Assembly: GCA_016704425.1 (NCBI GenBank)
Contig: JADJAC010000006.1
Span: 1-16,380 of the forward strand
Direction: 5' to 3'
DNA length: 16,380 bases
Source: Sphingomonadales bacterium
GTDB taxonomy: Bacteria; Pseudomonadota; Alphaproteobacteria; Sphingomonadales; Sphingomonadaceae
In this document: one piece after another, positions 8,320 through 16,185 of the stretch
How the letters are laid out: every line of letters begins with the position of its first letter
How positions within the stretch are numbered: position 1 is the first letter of the stretch
Notes under the pieces: model-generated
The model's database searches: none
What the model was told of the DNA's origin: nothing
The model's input: the letters and a program-made list of their open reading frames with translations, nothing else
Made by a program: the position numbers and the translations under genes

Positions 8320-9029
8320 TTGGACTTGGCCGCACTCAGGAATCAATTTGAACGGCTTCACGGATACTGGAGCGAAGATGTCGATGCCGCGCTAAATGCC
8401 GATCCGCATTACTTCGCCGGGTATCTCAAAATGGCCGACGTGTCCCTTGGTTCGACGCATCTGGATCCCAAGGTGCGGGCACTGGTCATGGTCGTCGCAA
8501 ATGCGAGCGTCACCCTGCTCAAGCCACAGGAGGTCCGGCGGAATATCAAGGTCGCTTTAAACGCTGGCGCCACCAGGACGAGGTCCGCGAAGCGCTTGAA
8601 TTGGCCTCCTCGTCGGGAATTCATGCCTATTGGAGCTGTATTTCCCTCTTTATGGAACAGGTGGAGGAACATGGTTTTTCTCTCGATGAAGTGTTTCCGA
8701 AGGATGTCCACTACGAGACTTTGAAAAAGACTTCATCGCGACGCGGGGCGTCTGGAGCGAAGGAGTTGAGGCAATGGCCCGGCCATCGCCTGCCTTCTTC
8801 GAGGGCTATACTGAATGGACGTCGGCTCCTTGGCGTAATGGCAGCCTGACTCCCGCTGTGAGGGAGCTTTTGTATTTAACTGTGTCAATTCACGGGACTG
8901 AGGGCGGTATGTCGGCCATGCGCCTGCATATGAAGAGCGCATTCGCCCCAGCAAATTCTGCAAGTCATGCAGATCGTTAGCTGCCTCGGCCTGTTGAGTG
9001 TTCTGGCCGGCGCTCGCGAGATCATCTGA
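8320..9029 (+). CDS. Tandem carboxymuconolactone decarboxylase (CMD)-like protein, frameshifted
   Basis: Two CMD/AhpD-fold repeats in one polypeptide. First repeat: HYFAGYLKMADV, LDPKVRALVMVVANASVT, then NIKVALNAGAT..DEVREALELAS (joined across an indel near 8575). Second repeat: FFEGYTEWTSAPW, LTPAVRELLYLTVSIHGTEGG, RLHMKSAF, then QQILQVMQIVSCLG in a new frame ending GAREII at TGA 9027-9029. Indels lie near 8575, 8727 and 8950; the last may also have lost about four codons. No AhpD-type CxxC is visible, and the NASVTxL stretch lacks the His often found there, so neither peroxidase nor classical lactone decarboxylase activity is supported. The start is unclear: TTG at 8320 is the first in frame and an ATG may be lost to an indel. 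Confidence 0.75.
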
Positions 9030-9083
9030 CATCACAGCCGATGTGTCGCCCGGGCCCAGCGGGTTATTGGCGAATGAAGAGTT

Positions 9084-9102
9084 CCGTTTCGTCACGAAAC
9101 GG
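9084..9102. promoter_or_regulatory. Perfect dyad with LysR T-N11-A core (candidate LTTR box)
   Basis: CCGTTTCGTcACGAAACGG is a perfect inverted repeat with 9-bp arms around one base. Its core TTTCGTCACGAAA has the T-N11-A form bound by LysR-type regulators. It lies 70 bp before the start of the LysR gene, in the 142-bp spacer after the CMD gene, which suggests autoregulation. Confidence 0.6.
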
Positions 9103-9158
9103 TCTATCCGAGGGCGAGGAGCGCCGGGCCTGCCTGGAGAGGGGCCATTGATACGGGT

Positions 9159-9168
9159 GTCACGAAAC
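9159..9168 (+). promoter_or_regulatory. Second half-site GTCACGAAAC next to LysR start
   Basis: GTCACGAAAC at 9159-9168 exactly repeats 9091-9100 inside the upstream dyad, 68 bp apart, and ends three bases before the ATG at 9172. A primary dyad plus a downstream half-site is common for LysR regulators; here it would place the bound protein over the start region. Confidence 0.45.
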
Positions 9169-9171
9169 AAA

Positions 9172-10092
9172 ATGCGCAAGTTCAATAAGACGCACCTGAT
9201 CCGTAGGATCGATCTTTTTCGCTGCGCCTGTTTCTGTCGGTGGTCGAAGAGGGGCAAATCGGCCGAGCGGCCGCGCGCGAGAACATTGCGCCGTCGACCG
9301 CGACAAAAGCGCATTCAGGATCTGGAAGAAATTGCGGGGATCGAGTTGCTCGATCGCAGCGCAAAAGGGGTCGTGCCGAGTGCCGCAGGTGCCGTTATGC
9401 TGCGCCATGCGCGCGCCATTGTGGATAGCGTTGAGGGCTCCGTGCGGAAATTGCGGCCTTCAACGATGGCCATGAAGGCAAAGTCACGATCGCGTCTGCG
9501 AGATCGATCATTGATCCGTTCTTAACGCGCGAGCTTGCAGTTCGCCCGTGAGTTTCCTCTCGTCGAGCTCGACGTGCACGAGGTCGAAAACGTGGAAATC
9601 GTCGAGATGGTTACGCGTGGTGATGCCGATCTCGGCGTTTTTGCCAAAGAACCCCGCATTTCGATCGAGGGCCTCCGCACGATTCCCTTTCGGGAAGACC
9701 GGCTCGTCGTCATCGTACCGCGCTCACACCAATTTGTCGGCCGGGAGAGCGTAAGCTTCAGCGAATTGATGTCGGAGAATATCATTGCGCTCAAGGCGTT
9801 GATGGGAGCGTTTTGTTGCGGCTGCAAAGCGGGCGGGTGTTCGATTTGACACGCGTTTCAGTGAAAAGCCCGGGTCTGGCGGTTAATCTGGTGCGTGAAG
9901 GTTTTGGCGTCGCCATTCTCCCGGCGGGCTTGCTGAACCACGAGAATCTCGAAAATGTGAAAAGCTTAGCTCTGGACGAAAGCTGGGCGCGCCGCATTAT
10001 CCACATTGCAACCTCACGAAGTCGGCCCCTCAGCCCTGTAACTGAACATTTTTTGAACCGTCTGACAGGCGATAGTGACCACAGCGCCGTGA
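9172..10092 (+). CDS. LysR-family transcriptional regulator, frameshifted
   Basis: DNA-binding activator/repressor. Seen in sequence: N-terminal winged helix-turn-helix LRLFLSVVEEGQIGRAAARE, IAPSTATK, RIQDLEEIAGIELLDRSAKG, PSAAGAVMLRHAR; then the effector-binding domain with KVTIASA, FPLVELDVHE, RGDADLGVF, FREDRLVVIVPRSHQF, GLAVNLVREGFGVAILP and HFLNRLTG. Frame changes lie near 9225, 9305, 9445, 9530 and 9805; all core motifs are kept. ATG at 9172 follows the repeated GTCACGAAAC element. No in-frame stop follows HFLNRLTG, so the end is set at a TGA in a neighbouring frame (10090-10092), where the family normally stops; this end is a guess. It may control the CMD gene or the truncated CoA-transferase gene. 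Confidence 0.87.
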
Positions 10093-10317
10093 CTGGATCG
10101 CGCAAACGATCCCTCATTTTTTGCTATCGCCGGGTGAATTGTTTGCAGCAGGACCCCGAAGCTGTGCAAGTGATCGAGGCTGGGGGCAGCAATCAACACA
10201 TAGGCACCCCTATGTCTGGCCCAGGGAGTTCAAGGTCGGAATTGTCGCGCCAACGCGAAAAAGTGCGACCCGGGCATGGAATTAAGCACCCAGCAGGAGG
10301 CGCCGAAGGGCCTTGCC
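10093..10317. other. Spacer without a recognisable gene
   Basis: The 225 bp between the LysR gene and the CoA-transferase start. An open frame passes through it but has no family-like motifs, and I see no convincing repeat or promoter. Confidence 0.4.
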
Positions 10318-10440
10318 ATGTCGATATTTTGAGCGGTTATCGCGTTCTGGATTTCGGCCGCCATATTTCCGGGCCGTTCTGCGCCGCCCTGCTCGGCGAC
10401 CTGGGCGCGGAGGTGATCCGTATTGAGCCGCCTGGCGGGG
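10318..10440 (+). pseudogene. Family III CoA-transferase (CaiB/BaiF) N-terminal remnant, cut by IS21 element
   Basis: Only about the first 40 codons remain of a protein normally close to 400 residues. The remnant reads LSGYRVLDFGRHISGP, AALLGDLGAEVIRIEPPGGG, the standard N-terminal signature of CoA-transferase family III enzymes, which move CoA between acyl-CoA and carboxylate. ATG at 10318 needs one base added near 10327 to join this frame. After PPGGG the sequence changes within a few bases to istA, and no further CoA-transferase sequence follows on the far side of the element. It would have been an alternative acid activator to the ligase in the left operon. Non-functional as seen. Confidence 0.82.
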
Positions 10441-10452
10441 GGGCGGTCGGGG

Positions 10453-11961
10453 ATGTATGCTGTGGAGATTTATGCCGCCGTTCGGCGTTTCGTGTTTATT
10501 GAAGGGAACAGCCGTCGCGAAGCGGCGCGCGTGTTCGGGTTGAACCGGGAGACGGTGGCGAAGATGTGCCGGTTTTCGCTGCCACCGGGCTACATGCGGA
10601 CGAAGCCGGTGGACAAGCCGAAGCTGGGGCCGCTCTTCCTGTAATCGATGCGATTCTGGAGGCGGACCGGACTGCACCGGTAAAACAGCGCCATACGGCC
10701 AAGCGGATCTTCGAGCGGTTGCGCGACGAACATGGCTTTGGCGGTGGCTACACGGTGGTGAAGGATCATGTCCGGCTGTGCCGGGCGCGCGAGCGGGAGA
10801 CGTTCGTGCCATTGGCGCACCCGCCGGGACATGCACAGGTGGATTTTGGCGAAGCGGTCGGAGTGATTGGCGGCGTGCGCCAGAAGATCCACTTCCTGTG
10901 CATGGACCTGCCGCAATCGGATGCCTGCTTTGTGAAGGCCTATCCAGCGGGAGACGACCGAGGCGTTCCTGGACGGGCATGTGTCGGCGTTCGCCTTTTT
11001 TGGCGGCGTGCCGCGCTCGATCCTCTACGACAACACGAAGATCGCGGTCGCGAGGATTTGCGGCGATGGAAAGCGTGAGCGGACCCGTGCTTTCACTGAG
11101 CTGGTCAGCCATTACCTGTTCGCGGACCGCTTCGGGCGCCCTGGCAAGGGTAACGACAAGGGCAAAGTCGAAGGGTTGGTAAAGTCTCGCGGGCGAACTT
11201 CATGGGGCACTGATTCCGCACGCCGCGAGCTTCGAGGCGTTGAACGCCTATCTTGAGGAACGCTGCCGCGCCCGCCAGAGCGAACGGGCGGGGCGTCATG
11301 CCGAGACCATCGGCGAGCGGTTAATCGCCGACACCGCAGCACTGCGGCCCCTTCCCGCAGTACCGCTGGAGCCATGCGAAAAGCGCGCGGCGCGGGTCTC
11401 GTCGACCGCACTCGTGCGATACCGGACCAACGACTACTCGGTGCCCACCCGATACGGCTTCCAGAACGTCGTGGTGAAGGGCTTTGTGGACGAGGTCGCG
11501 ATCCTGTGCGGCGGCAAAGGAGATCGCGCGGCATGCGCGCTGCTATGGCGCAGGCGTGTTTGTGGCGGATCCGCTCCATTATCTGGCACTGATCGAGATG
11601 AAGCCCAATGCGCTCGACCAGGCGGCGGCATTGCAGGACTGGGCGCTCCACATGTGTTCCAGCATCTGCGCCACCTGCTGAGGCGCGGATGGGGAATCGG
11701 GGCCGCGTGAGTTTATCCAGGTGTTGCGGTTGCTGGAGGCGATGCCGATGGAGATCGTCACCTTCGCGGTGACCGAGGCGATCCGTATCGGCGCGATCGG
11801 GTTCGACGCGGTCAGCTGATCGCGCTGGCGCGGATCGAGCGGCGGCCACCCGGTTGGATCCGGCGGCTTATCCGCACCTGCCGAAGATGGATGTGAAGAC
11901 GACGCGGGCAGCCGACTATGCAGCACTCGTGCCCCAAATCTCTGGGGGGCTGGCGGCATGA
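10453..11961 (+). CDS. istA: IS21-family transposase IstA, frameshifted
   Basis: DDE transposase that cuts and joins the element ends. Seen in sequence: MYAVEIYAAVRRFV start; helix-turn-helix NSRREAARVFGLNRETVAKM; HAQVDFGEA (first catalytic Asp, near 10838-10860); AFFGGVPRSILYDNTKIAV (second Asp, near 11028); NDKGKVEGL (catalytic Glu, near 11157-11178); ALVRYRTNDYSVP; AGVFVADPLHYLALIE. The C-terminus has EFIQVLRL, IVTFAVTEAIRIGAIGFDAV and ADYAALVPQI to TGA 11959-11961. Frame changes lie near 10635, 10950, 11185-11220, 11520, 11650, 11690 and 11815, several at G or C runs. Length about 500 codons, normal. The stop overlaps the istB start (ATGA). Start ATG at 10453. Confidence 0.92.
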
Positions 11962-12815
11962 GCCGGGTGGCCGATGACACGATGCCAGTCGGCACCATGG
12001 CGGGCACGCCACAGGTCCTGCTGGCGCACCATCTCAAGCAGCTGAAGTTGCCAACGGTGCTGCGTGAATATGAGAAAGTCGCGCGTGAAGCGGCACGCGA
12101 TGGCGTCGACCATCCCCGTTACCTGCTGCGGCTCATCGAGCTTGAGCTGATCGACCGCGAACGCCGCATGGTGGAACGGCGGATCCGCGCAGCCCGGTTC
12201 CCGGCGGTGAAGAGCTTCGACACCTTCGACTTCGCCGCGATCCCCAGTCTCAACAAAATGCTCGCGCTCTCGAACTGGCGCGCTCGGAATATATCCTGCG
12301 CCGCGAGAACATCATCGCGCTGGGCAACAGCGGCACCGGCAAGACCCACGTCGCACTCCGCTGGGCTGGCGGCCTGCCAAAAAGGGGTTCACGGTGACGT
12401 TCACAACCGCCGCGGCACTGGTCAACCAGCTGATGGAGGCCCGCGATGAAAAGCGGTTGCTCAAACTGCAGCGCGACCTCCAGGCGGTGAAGCTGCTGAT
12501 CATCGATGAGCTGGGCTATGTGCCGCTGTCGCCAACAGGTGCCGAGCTTGTTCCGAGACCTTCTCGCAACGCTACGAGCGTGGCTCGACGATCGTCACCT
12601 CCAACCTGCCGTTCGAGGACTGGACACAGGTGCTGGGGGGCGAGCGTCTGACCGGCGCGCTGCTCGACCGGCTCACGCACCACGTCAGCATCCTGACCAT
12701 GAATGGCGACAGTTACCGTCTCAAGGAATCCGCCGGCCGCCATGCCGCCGGGGTGATGCAAAACCAGGCCACCGAGATCGTCGATCCTGATACCGGCGAA
12801 ATCACCACCCCCTGA
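11958..12815 (+). CDS. istB: IS21-family transposition helper ATPase IstB, frameshifted
   Basis: AAA+ ATPase that helps IstA select and join the target. Seen in sequence: N-terminal LLAHHLKQLKLPTVLREYEKV and HPRYLLRLIELELIDRE; Walker A GNSGTGKTHVAL (near 12321-12355); FTVTFTTAAALVNQLMEARDE; Walker B KLLIIDELGYVPLS (near 12490-12530); then RYERGSTIVTSNLPFEDW and LLDRLTHHVSILTMNGDSYR in two further frames, ending DPDTGEITTP at TGA 12813-12815. Frame changes lie near 12270, 12360, 12550 and 12620. Size about 285 codons is slightly above the usual 250-260 because of an N-terminal extension. It starts at the ATGA overlap with istA, so translation is probably coupled. Confidence 0.93.
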
Positions 12816-12831
12816 TCCATGATAACGCCGA

Positions 12832-12871
12832 CGATATGCAAAGGGCCCCGATCGGGGTCCTTTGCATATCG
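12832..12871. repeat. 40-bp near-perfect palindrome between istB and IS right end
   Basis: The two 20-base halves (12832-12851 and 12852-12871) match at 19 of 20 positions; outer arms are CGATATGCAAAGG and CCTTTGCATATCG. The one mismatch is G/T, a wobble pair in RNA. No U-run follows, so it is not a standard terminator, though a hairpin this strong could still stop or protect the istB transcript. It lies inside the element. Confidence 0.75.
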
Positions 12872-12927
12872 CATCGCCTCACCATCAATGGCCTGCTTTT
12901 ACTCCGCCACACTGGCCTGAAATCCAA

Positions 12928-12939
12928 CCGCCGTTGACA
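12928..12939. repeat. Probable right terminus of the IS21 element
   Basis: CCGCCGTTGACA is assigned as the right end because IS21 elements usually end in CA and a LysR gene region starts soon after. There is no partner at the left to confirm it. Confidence 0.45.
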
Positions 12940-13010
12940 TTGAGCAACACATGTGCTTGGGCTGCTACGCTTAGCCCGATTGTCGAATGCTAGCGATATG
13001 CGGAGGATCA

Positions 13011-13952
13011 TTGACAGATCGCAACCTTTTTCCCCCTTTGGCGGCACTGCGTGCGTTCGAGGCGGTTGGCCGCTTGGGCGGAGTTCGCCGTGCCGCCAAG
13101 GAATTGTCAATCGACCATGCCGTCGTCAGTCGCCATGTCCGTTCGCTGGAGGCTTGGGTAGGCATTCCCCTGGTTGTCAGGAACCAGCTCGGATATGACC
13201 TGACAGAGTTGGGAGAAATTTTATCATCAGCAGATATGTGCTGCGATGATGGCCATAGCAAATGCCACTGGCGCCTTGCTGAAGGCTGATGGCGTTTTGA
13301 AGCTCCATATCCAGTGCATTCCCGGCTTTGCTAGCCTCTGGCTGTCCGACCGACTGGGAGATTTTATTAGTAAAAACAAAGATATAGATATAGACTTTCA
13401 TCCATCCGACAGCAGCCCCGATTTCCGGGGGAAAGATGTCGATGGCGATATGTCGTTATCTTCGGCAGTGGAAGAAGCGGACCGCCGAAAGTAGTGCATA
13501 CATTTGAGTTTGCGCGGCCAGAGGTTTTCCCTGTTGCCAGCCCGGATCTTGCGGCGACCTTACCCGTGATCCATCATGCGCGCGACCTCTTCGAAATACC
13601 CTTGTTGCACGAGGATAATGATCTGGAATGGCAGCATTGGTTTGCCGGTCAGGGACTTGAAACGCCCGAACGTCTTCCTGGGTCAAGGCTCTGGCACGCG
13701 CACTTGACACTTAAGGCGGCTCAGCAAGGACATGGCGTAGCATTGGCAAATTCGTTGCTTTTACGTGATGATATTGAAGCGGGCCGTCTTGTCGAGATCA
13801 AGCCGGCCGAAGGGCAATTCGTACCTGTCCGTTTTGGCGGTTACACGTTTATTGCACGCGAGGATCGCTGGAACTCGCCCGCAATCGTGCGATTTCGACG
13901 CTGGCTGCAAAGTGCCGCGCTCTCCACTGAAAAACTACACCGCTTGGAGTAG
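13011..13952 (+). CDS. LysR-family regulator, GcvA-like, frameshifted
   Basis: DNA-binding regulator of the GcvA/AmpR branch, recognised from the N-terminal FPPLAALRAFEAVGRLGGVRRAAKEL, then VVSRHVRSLEAWVG and the effector domain with LHIQCIPGFASLWLSDRLGDF, ARPEVFPVASPDL, LLHEDNDLEWQHWF, LWHAHLTLKAAQQGHGVALAN and FRRWLQSA. Frame changes lie near 13222 and 13448; between them, RYVVIFGSG joins the two halves. The start is TTG at 13011 with GGAGG at 13002-13006; there is no ATG in a suitable place. Stop TAG 13950-13952; about 313 codons, normal. It lies directly before the aminotransferase module and is the likely local regulator of it. Confidence 0.9.
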
Positions 13953-14216
13953 TCGGCTGACACATCATGGCTGTGTGCATCGCGAACTTTTGAGCCGCGA
14001 TATTCGCTCCCGGCCTTCAAAGCGGGGTTTCTGCGGGTATATTTGGCCTGAGCGGTAGGGCGAGTTGATGGCTGGTGCCTGGAGGGCACTGTAGTTTGTG
14101 GAATAGGCACCTTCCGGGTTGAGCGCTGCTTGGGGATAGCATTTCTGGAGCGACGTATTTCGCGTTGCGATGGATGGCGGGTAACGGCTTTGGCGTTGCC
14201 CGGGGCAAGCAGGTAG
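13953..14216. other. Spacer before aminotransferase, no recognisable gene
   Basis: The 264 bp between the LysR stop and the aminotransferase start. It probably carries the promoter, but I cannot pick a convincing one. Weak inverted repeats are present (GGTGCC near 14074 and GGCACC near 14106). A minus-strand open frame crosses it but runs on antisense through the aminotransferase and shows no known motif. Confidence 0.4.
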
Positions 14217-15533
14217 ATGAGAGCAGGCAACGATCTTTCCCAGTTCTGGATGCCGTTCACGGCGAACCGGCAATACAAGTCTTCTCCCCGGCTTTTGGTG
14301 GCGGCGCAGGGGAATTATTATACCAGTCATGACGGGCGTCAGGTGCTGGATGGCACGGCGGGGCTTTGGTGCTGCAATGCGGGTCATGGCGATCCGCGGA
14401 TTGTGTCGGCGATTCAACGCCAGGCAGCCGTGCTTGATTATGCGCCGTCCTTCCAGATGGCGCATCCCGCGGCGTTCGAACTGGCGAGCCGCCTGACGCG
14501 GATGGCGCCGGAGGCTGTCGACAAGATCTTCTTTTGCGGCTCCGGGTCGGAGGCGGTCGATGGGGCCTTGAAGATCGCGCTGGCCTACCAGCGGGCGATC
14601 GGTCAGGGTGGCCGTACCCGGCTGATCGGGCGGGAGCGGGGCTATCACGGCGTCGGGTTTGGCGGGATTTCCGTTGGCGGCATCGTCGGCAACCGCAAGC
14701 AATTCGCTGCGCTGCTGCCGGGCGTCGACCATCTTCACCATACGCATGATCTGGCGCGCAACGCCTTCACGCGAGGTTTGCCCGAGCATGGCTGGGAACT
14801 AGCGGATGATCTGGAGCGGCTCGTGGCATTGCACGACGCCTCCACCATCGCGGCGGTGATCGTCGAGCCGGTGGCCGGATCGACGGGCGTGCTCGTCCCG
14901 CCGAAAGGCTATCTGCACCGTCTGCGCGAGATTTGCGATCGCCACGGGATATTGCTGATCTTCGACGAGGTGATCACGGCGTTCGGCCGGATCGGCGCCG
15001 CCTTTGCCGCGGAGCGTTTCGACGTGACGCCCGACATGATCACGACGGCGAAGGCGATAACGAGCGGAACGGTCCCGATGGGCGCGATTTTTGCGCGCCA
15101 GGGCCTATTCGAGGCGATCGCGCAAGGTCAGCCCGAAAACGCGATCGAGCTTGCCCATGGCCATACCTATTCCGCACATCCTCTGGCCTGCGCCGCGGCG
15201 CTCGCCACGTTGGATGTGTATCAGGAAGACGGTCTGTTCGAACGGGCAAGAGGGCTTGAGAAACATTGGGAGGACGCCCTGCACGGGCTTTCCGACAAGC
15301 CCCATGTCGTTGACGTTCGCAATTTCGGGCTGATCGGCGGCATCGAACTGGCGTCCCGGCCAGGCGAGCCTGGCGCCCGGGCTTATGAGATGTTCACGCG
15401 TTGCTACGAGGCGGGCGTGTTGATCCGGGTCACCGGCGACATCATCGCGCTTTCACCGCCGCTGACCATCCAGGCGGACGAAATCGACAAACTGATCAAT
15501 ACCATCGCGCACGAACTGGCAAAGCTCGCCTGA
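14217..15533 (+). CDS. Class III aminotransferase, omega-amino acid--pyruvate type
   Basis: PLP-dependent enzyme moving the amino group of an omega-amino acid or amine to pyruvate. It is intact, 438 codons, the only large unbroken gene here. Seen in sequence: FWMPFTANRQYK (residues 10-21), typical of beta-alanine:pyruvate/omega-amino acid transaminases; LDGTAGLWC; GSGSEAVD (108-115), which holds the PLP phosphate; YHG (143-145); EPVAGS (217-222); FDEVI (249-253, with Asp250 at the PLP ring N); and TTAKAIT with the Schiff-base Lys279. ATG at 14217 has a weak AGG four bases upstream. Downstream genes follow closely, and a spermidine dehydrogenase-like gene lies 650 bp on, supporting amine or polyamine-derived substrates. 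The exact amino donor is not known from sequence. Confidence 0.95.
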   Translation: MRAGNDLSQFWMPFTANRQYKSSPRLLVAAQGNYYTSHDGRQVLDGTAGLWCCNAGHGDPRIVSAIQRQAAVLDYAPSFQMAHPAAFELASRLTRMAPEAVDKIFFCGSGSEAVDGALKIALAYQRAIGQGGRTRLIGRERGYHGVGFGGISVGGIVGNRKQFAALLPGVDHLHHTHDLARNAFTRGLPEHGWELADDLERLVALHDASTIAAVIVEPVAGSTGVLVPPKGYLHRLREICDRHGILLIFDEVITAFGRIGAAFAAERFDVTPDMITTAKAITSGTVPMGAIFARQGLFEAIAQGQPENAIELAHGHTYSAHPLACAAALATLDVYQEDGLFERARGLEKHWEDALHGLSDKPHVVDVRNFGLIGGIELASRPGEPGARAYEMFTRCYEAGVLIRVTGDIIALSPPLTIQADEIDKLINTIAHELAKLA

Positions 15534-15556
15534 ACTTCAGAACGAAGGAAAATGAT

Positions 15557-16042
15557 GTGAACTCCGAACAGGACTATACGTCAGCGGGCACGCCTTCGCC
15601 TGAGCAGGTCGAAGATGGGATACATCGGAGCCAGGATTTCACGGTCGGGCACTGGGATATGTACGATGGTGAGGAGAAAATTGCCGAGTTCGTGAACGAT
15701 CTGGTGCTTGGAGGCCGTGCCATCTCTCAGCGTATGGACATTGCCGCAGGCGGCAGCGCGATCGGTTTGACCGCATATTCTCCGGCACTCAAGGTTTGGC
15801 ATTACCTCCTGACCTCGGATGTTGGCATCACAACGCTCTTTACTGGAATCGTCACCAGTCCAGGTGACGCTCACACAACCCAAGCACCGCTCGACGATGG
15901 CCGCACCAAGCACCGCAAATGGAGTCTGACCTTAAAACCGGACGGAAATGTTCGCGAACTTTCGGTCGCTTCCGAAGATGATAGCCAGACCTGGACGACA
16001 GAATATGACCTGCTCTGGGTCAAGCATGAGTCCAAATTATAA
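15557..16042 (+). CDS. Small lipocalin-like protein, function unknown
   Basis: 161-codon protein without signal peptide or membrane segment. It starts at GTG 15557, with GAAGGA about eight bases upstream; the nearby ATG-ATG-TGA is a dead end. The residues DFTVGHWDMYDGEEK, LVLGGRAISQRM, a central beta-rich region and the WTTEYDLLWVKHE end look like the lipocalin-like proteins once grouped as DUF1579 and relatives, which often start with a GxWDVY motif. That family resemblance is from memory and only moderate. It sits 23 bp after the aminotransferase stop, so it is probably co-transcribed; a ligand-binding or accessory role is a guess. The frame is intact. Confidence 0.65.
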   Translation: MNSEQDYTSAGTPSPEQVEDGIHRSQDFTVGHWDMYDGEEKIAEFVNDLVLGGRAISQRMDIAAGGSAIGLTAYSPALKVWHYLLTSDVGITTLFTGIVTSPGDAHTTQAPLDDGRTKHRKWSLTLKPDGNVRELSVASEDDSQTWTTEYDLLWVKHESKL

Positions 16043-16185
16043 TTGGCGCTTTAGAACTGACGGCCCCCACAGGCGTCATCCTGCCTTTAGAGCAGAATAT
16101 GCGGATGTGCATTATAGGAGCTGGCGGCCGATATGCTCGAAAATGTTATGGAGGGGTGATCAACCACCGAAGATAAAGCGCTGGC
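16043..16185. other. Spacer before the Tat flavoprotein gene
   Basis: 143 bp with no gene motif. It contains short open frames only and no clear terminator or promoter. Confidence 0.35.

Larger units (their letters stand above)
10441..12939 (+). mobile_element. IS21-family insertion sequence, left terminal region missing
   Basis: It has the two-gene istA/istB structure with ATGA overlap that defines the family. The right end is taken as CCGCCGTTGACA at 12928-12939, since IS21 elements usually start TG and end CA. A matching left end (TGTCAACGGCGG) is not present: CoA-transferase coding sequence ends only about 12 bp before the istA ATG, whereas these elements normally carry a longer leader with terminal repeats. 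No target duplication can be assigned. The left limit is therefore approximate and the element is probably immobile as seen. Confidence 0.85.

Noticed and set aside
10282..11112. 276-codon minus-strand open frame over istA
   Set aside because: Antisense to istA with Arg/Pro/His-rich shadow composition.
12934..12939. TTGACA at the IS right end as an outward promoter for the LysR gene
   Set aside because: No -10-like hexamer at the right spacing; more likely just the IS terminus.
1..13950. Programmed ribosomal frameshifting as the cause of the split frames
   Set aside because: Too many sites, in unrelated genes, both +1 and -1, without slippery heptamers followed by structures.
13965..14789. 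274-codon minus-strand open frame over the aminotransferase 5' end
   Set aside because: It is antisense to a clearly real gene, Arg/Pro-rich and without motifs; a GC-rich shadow frame.
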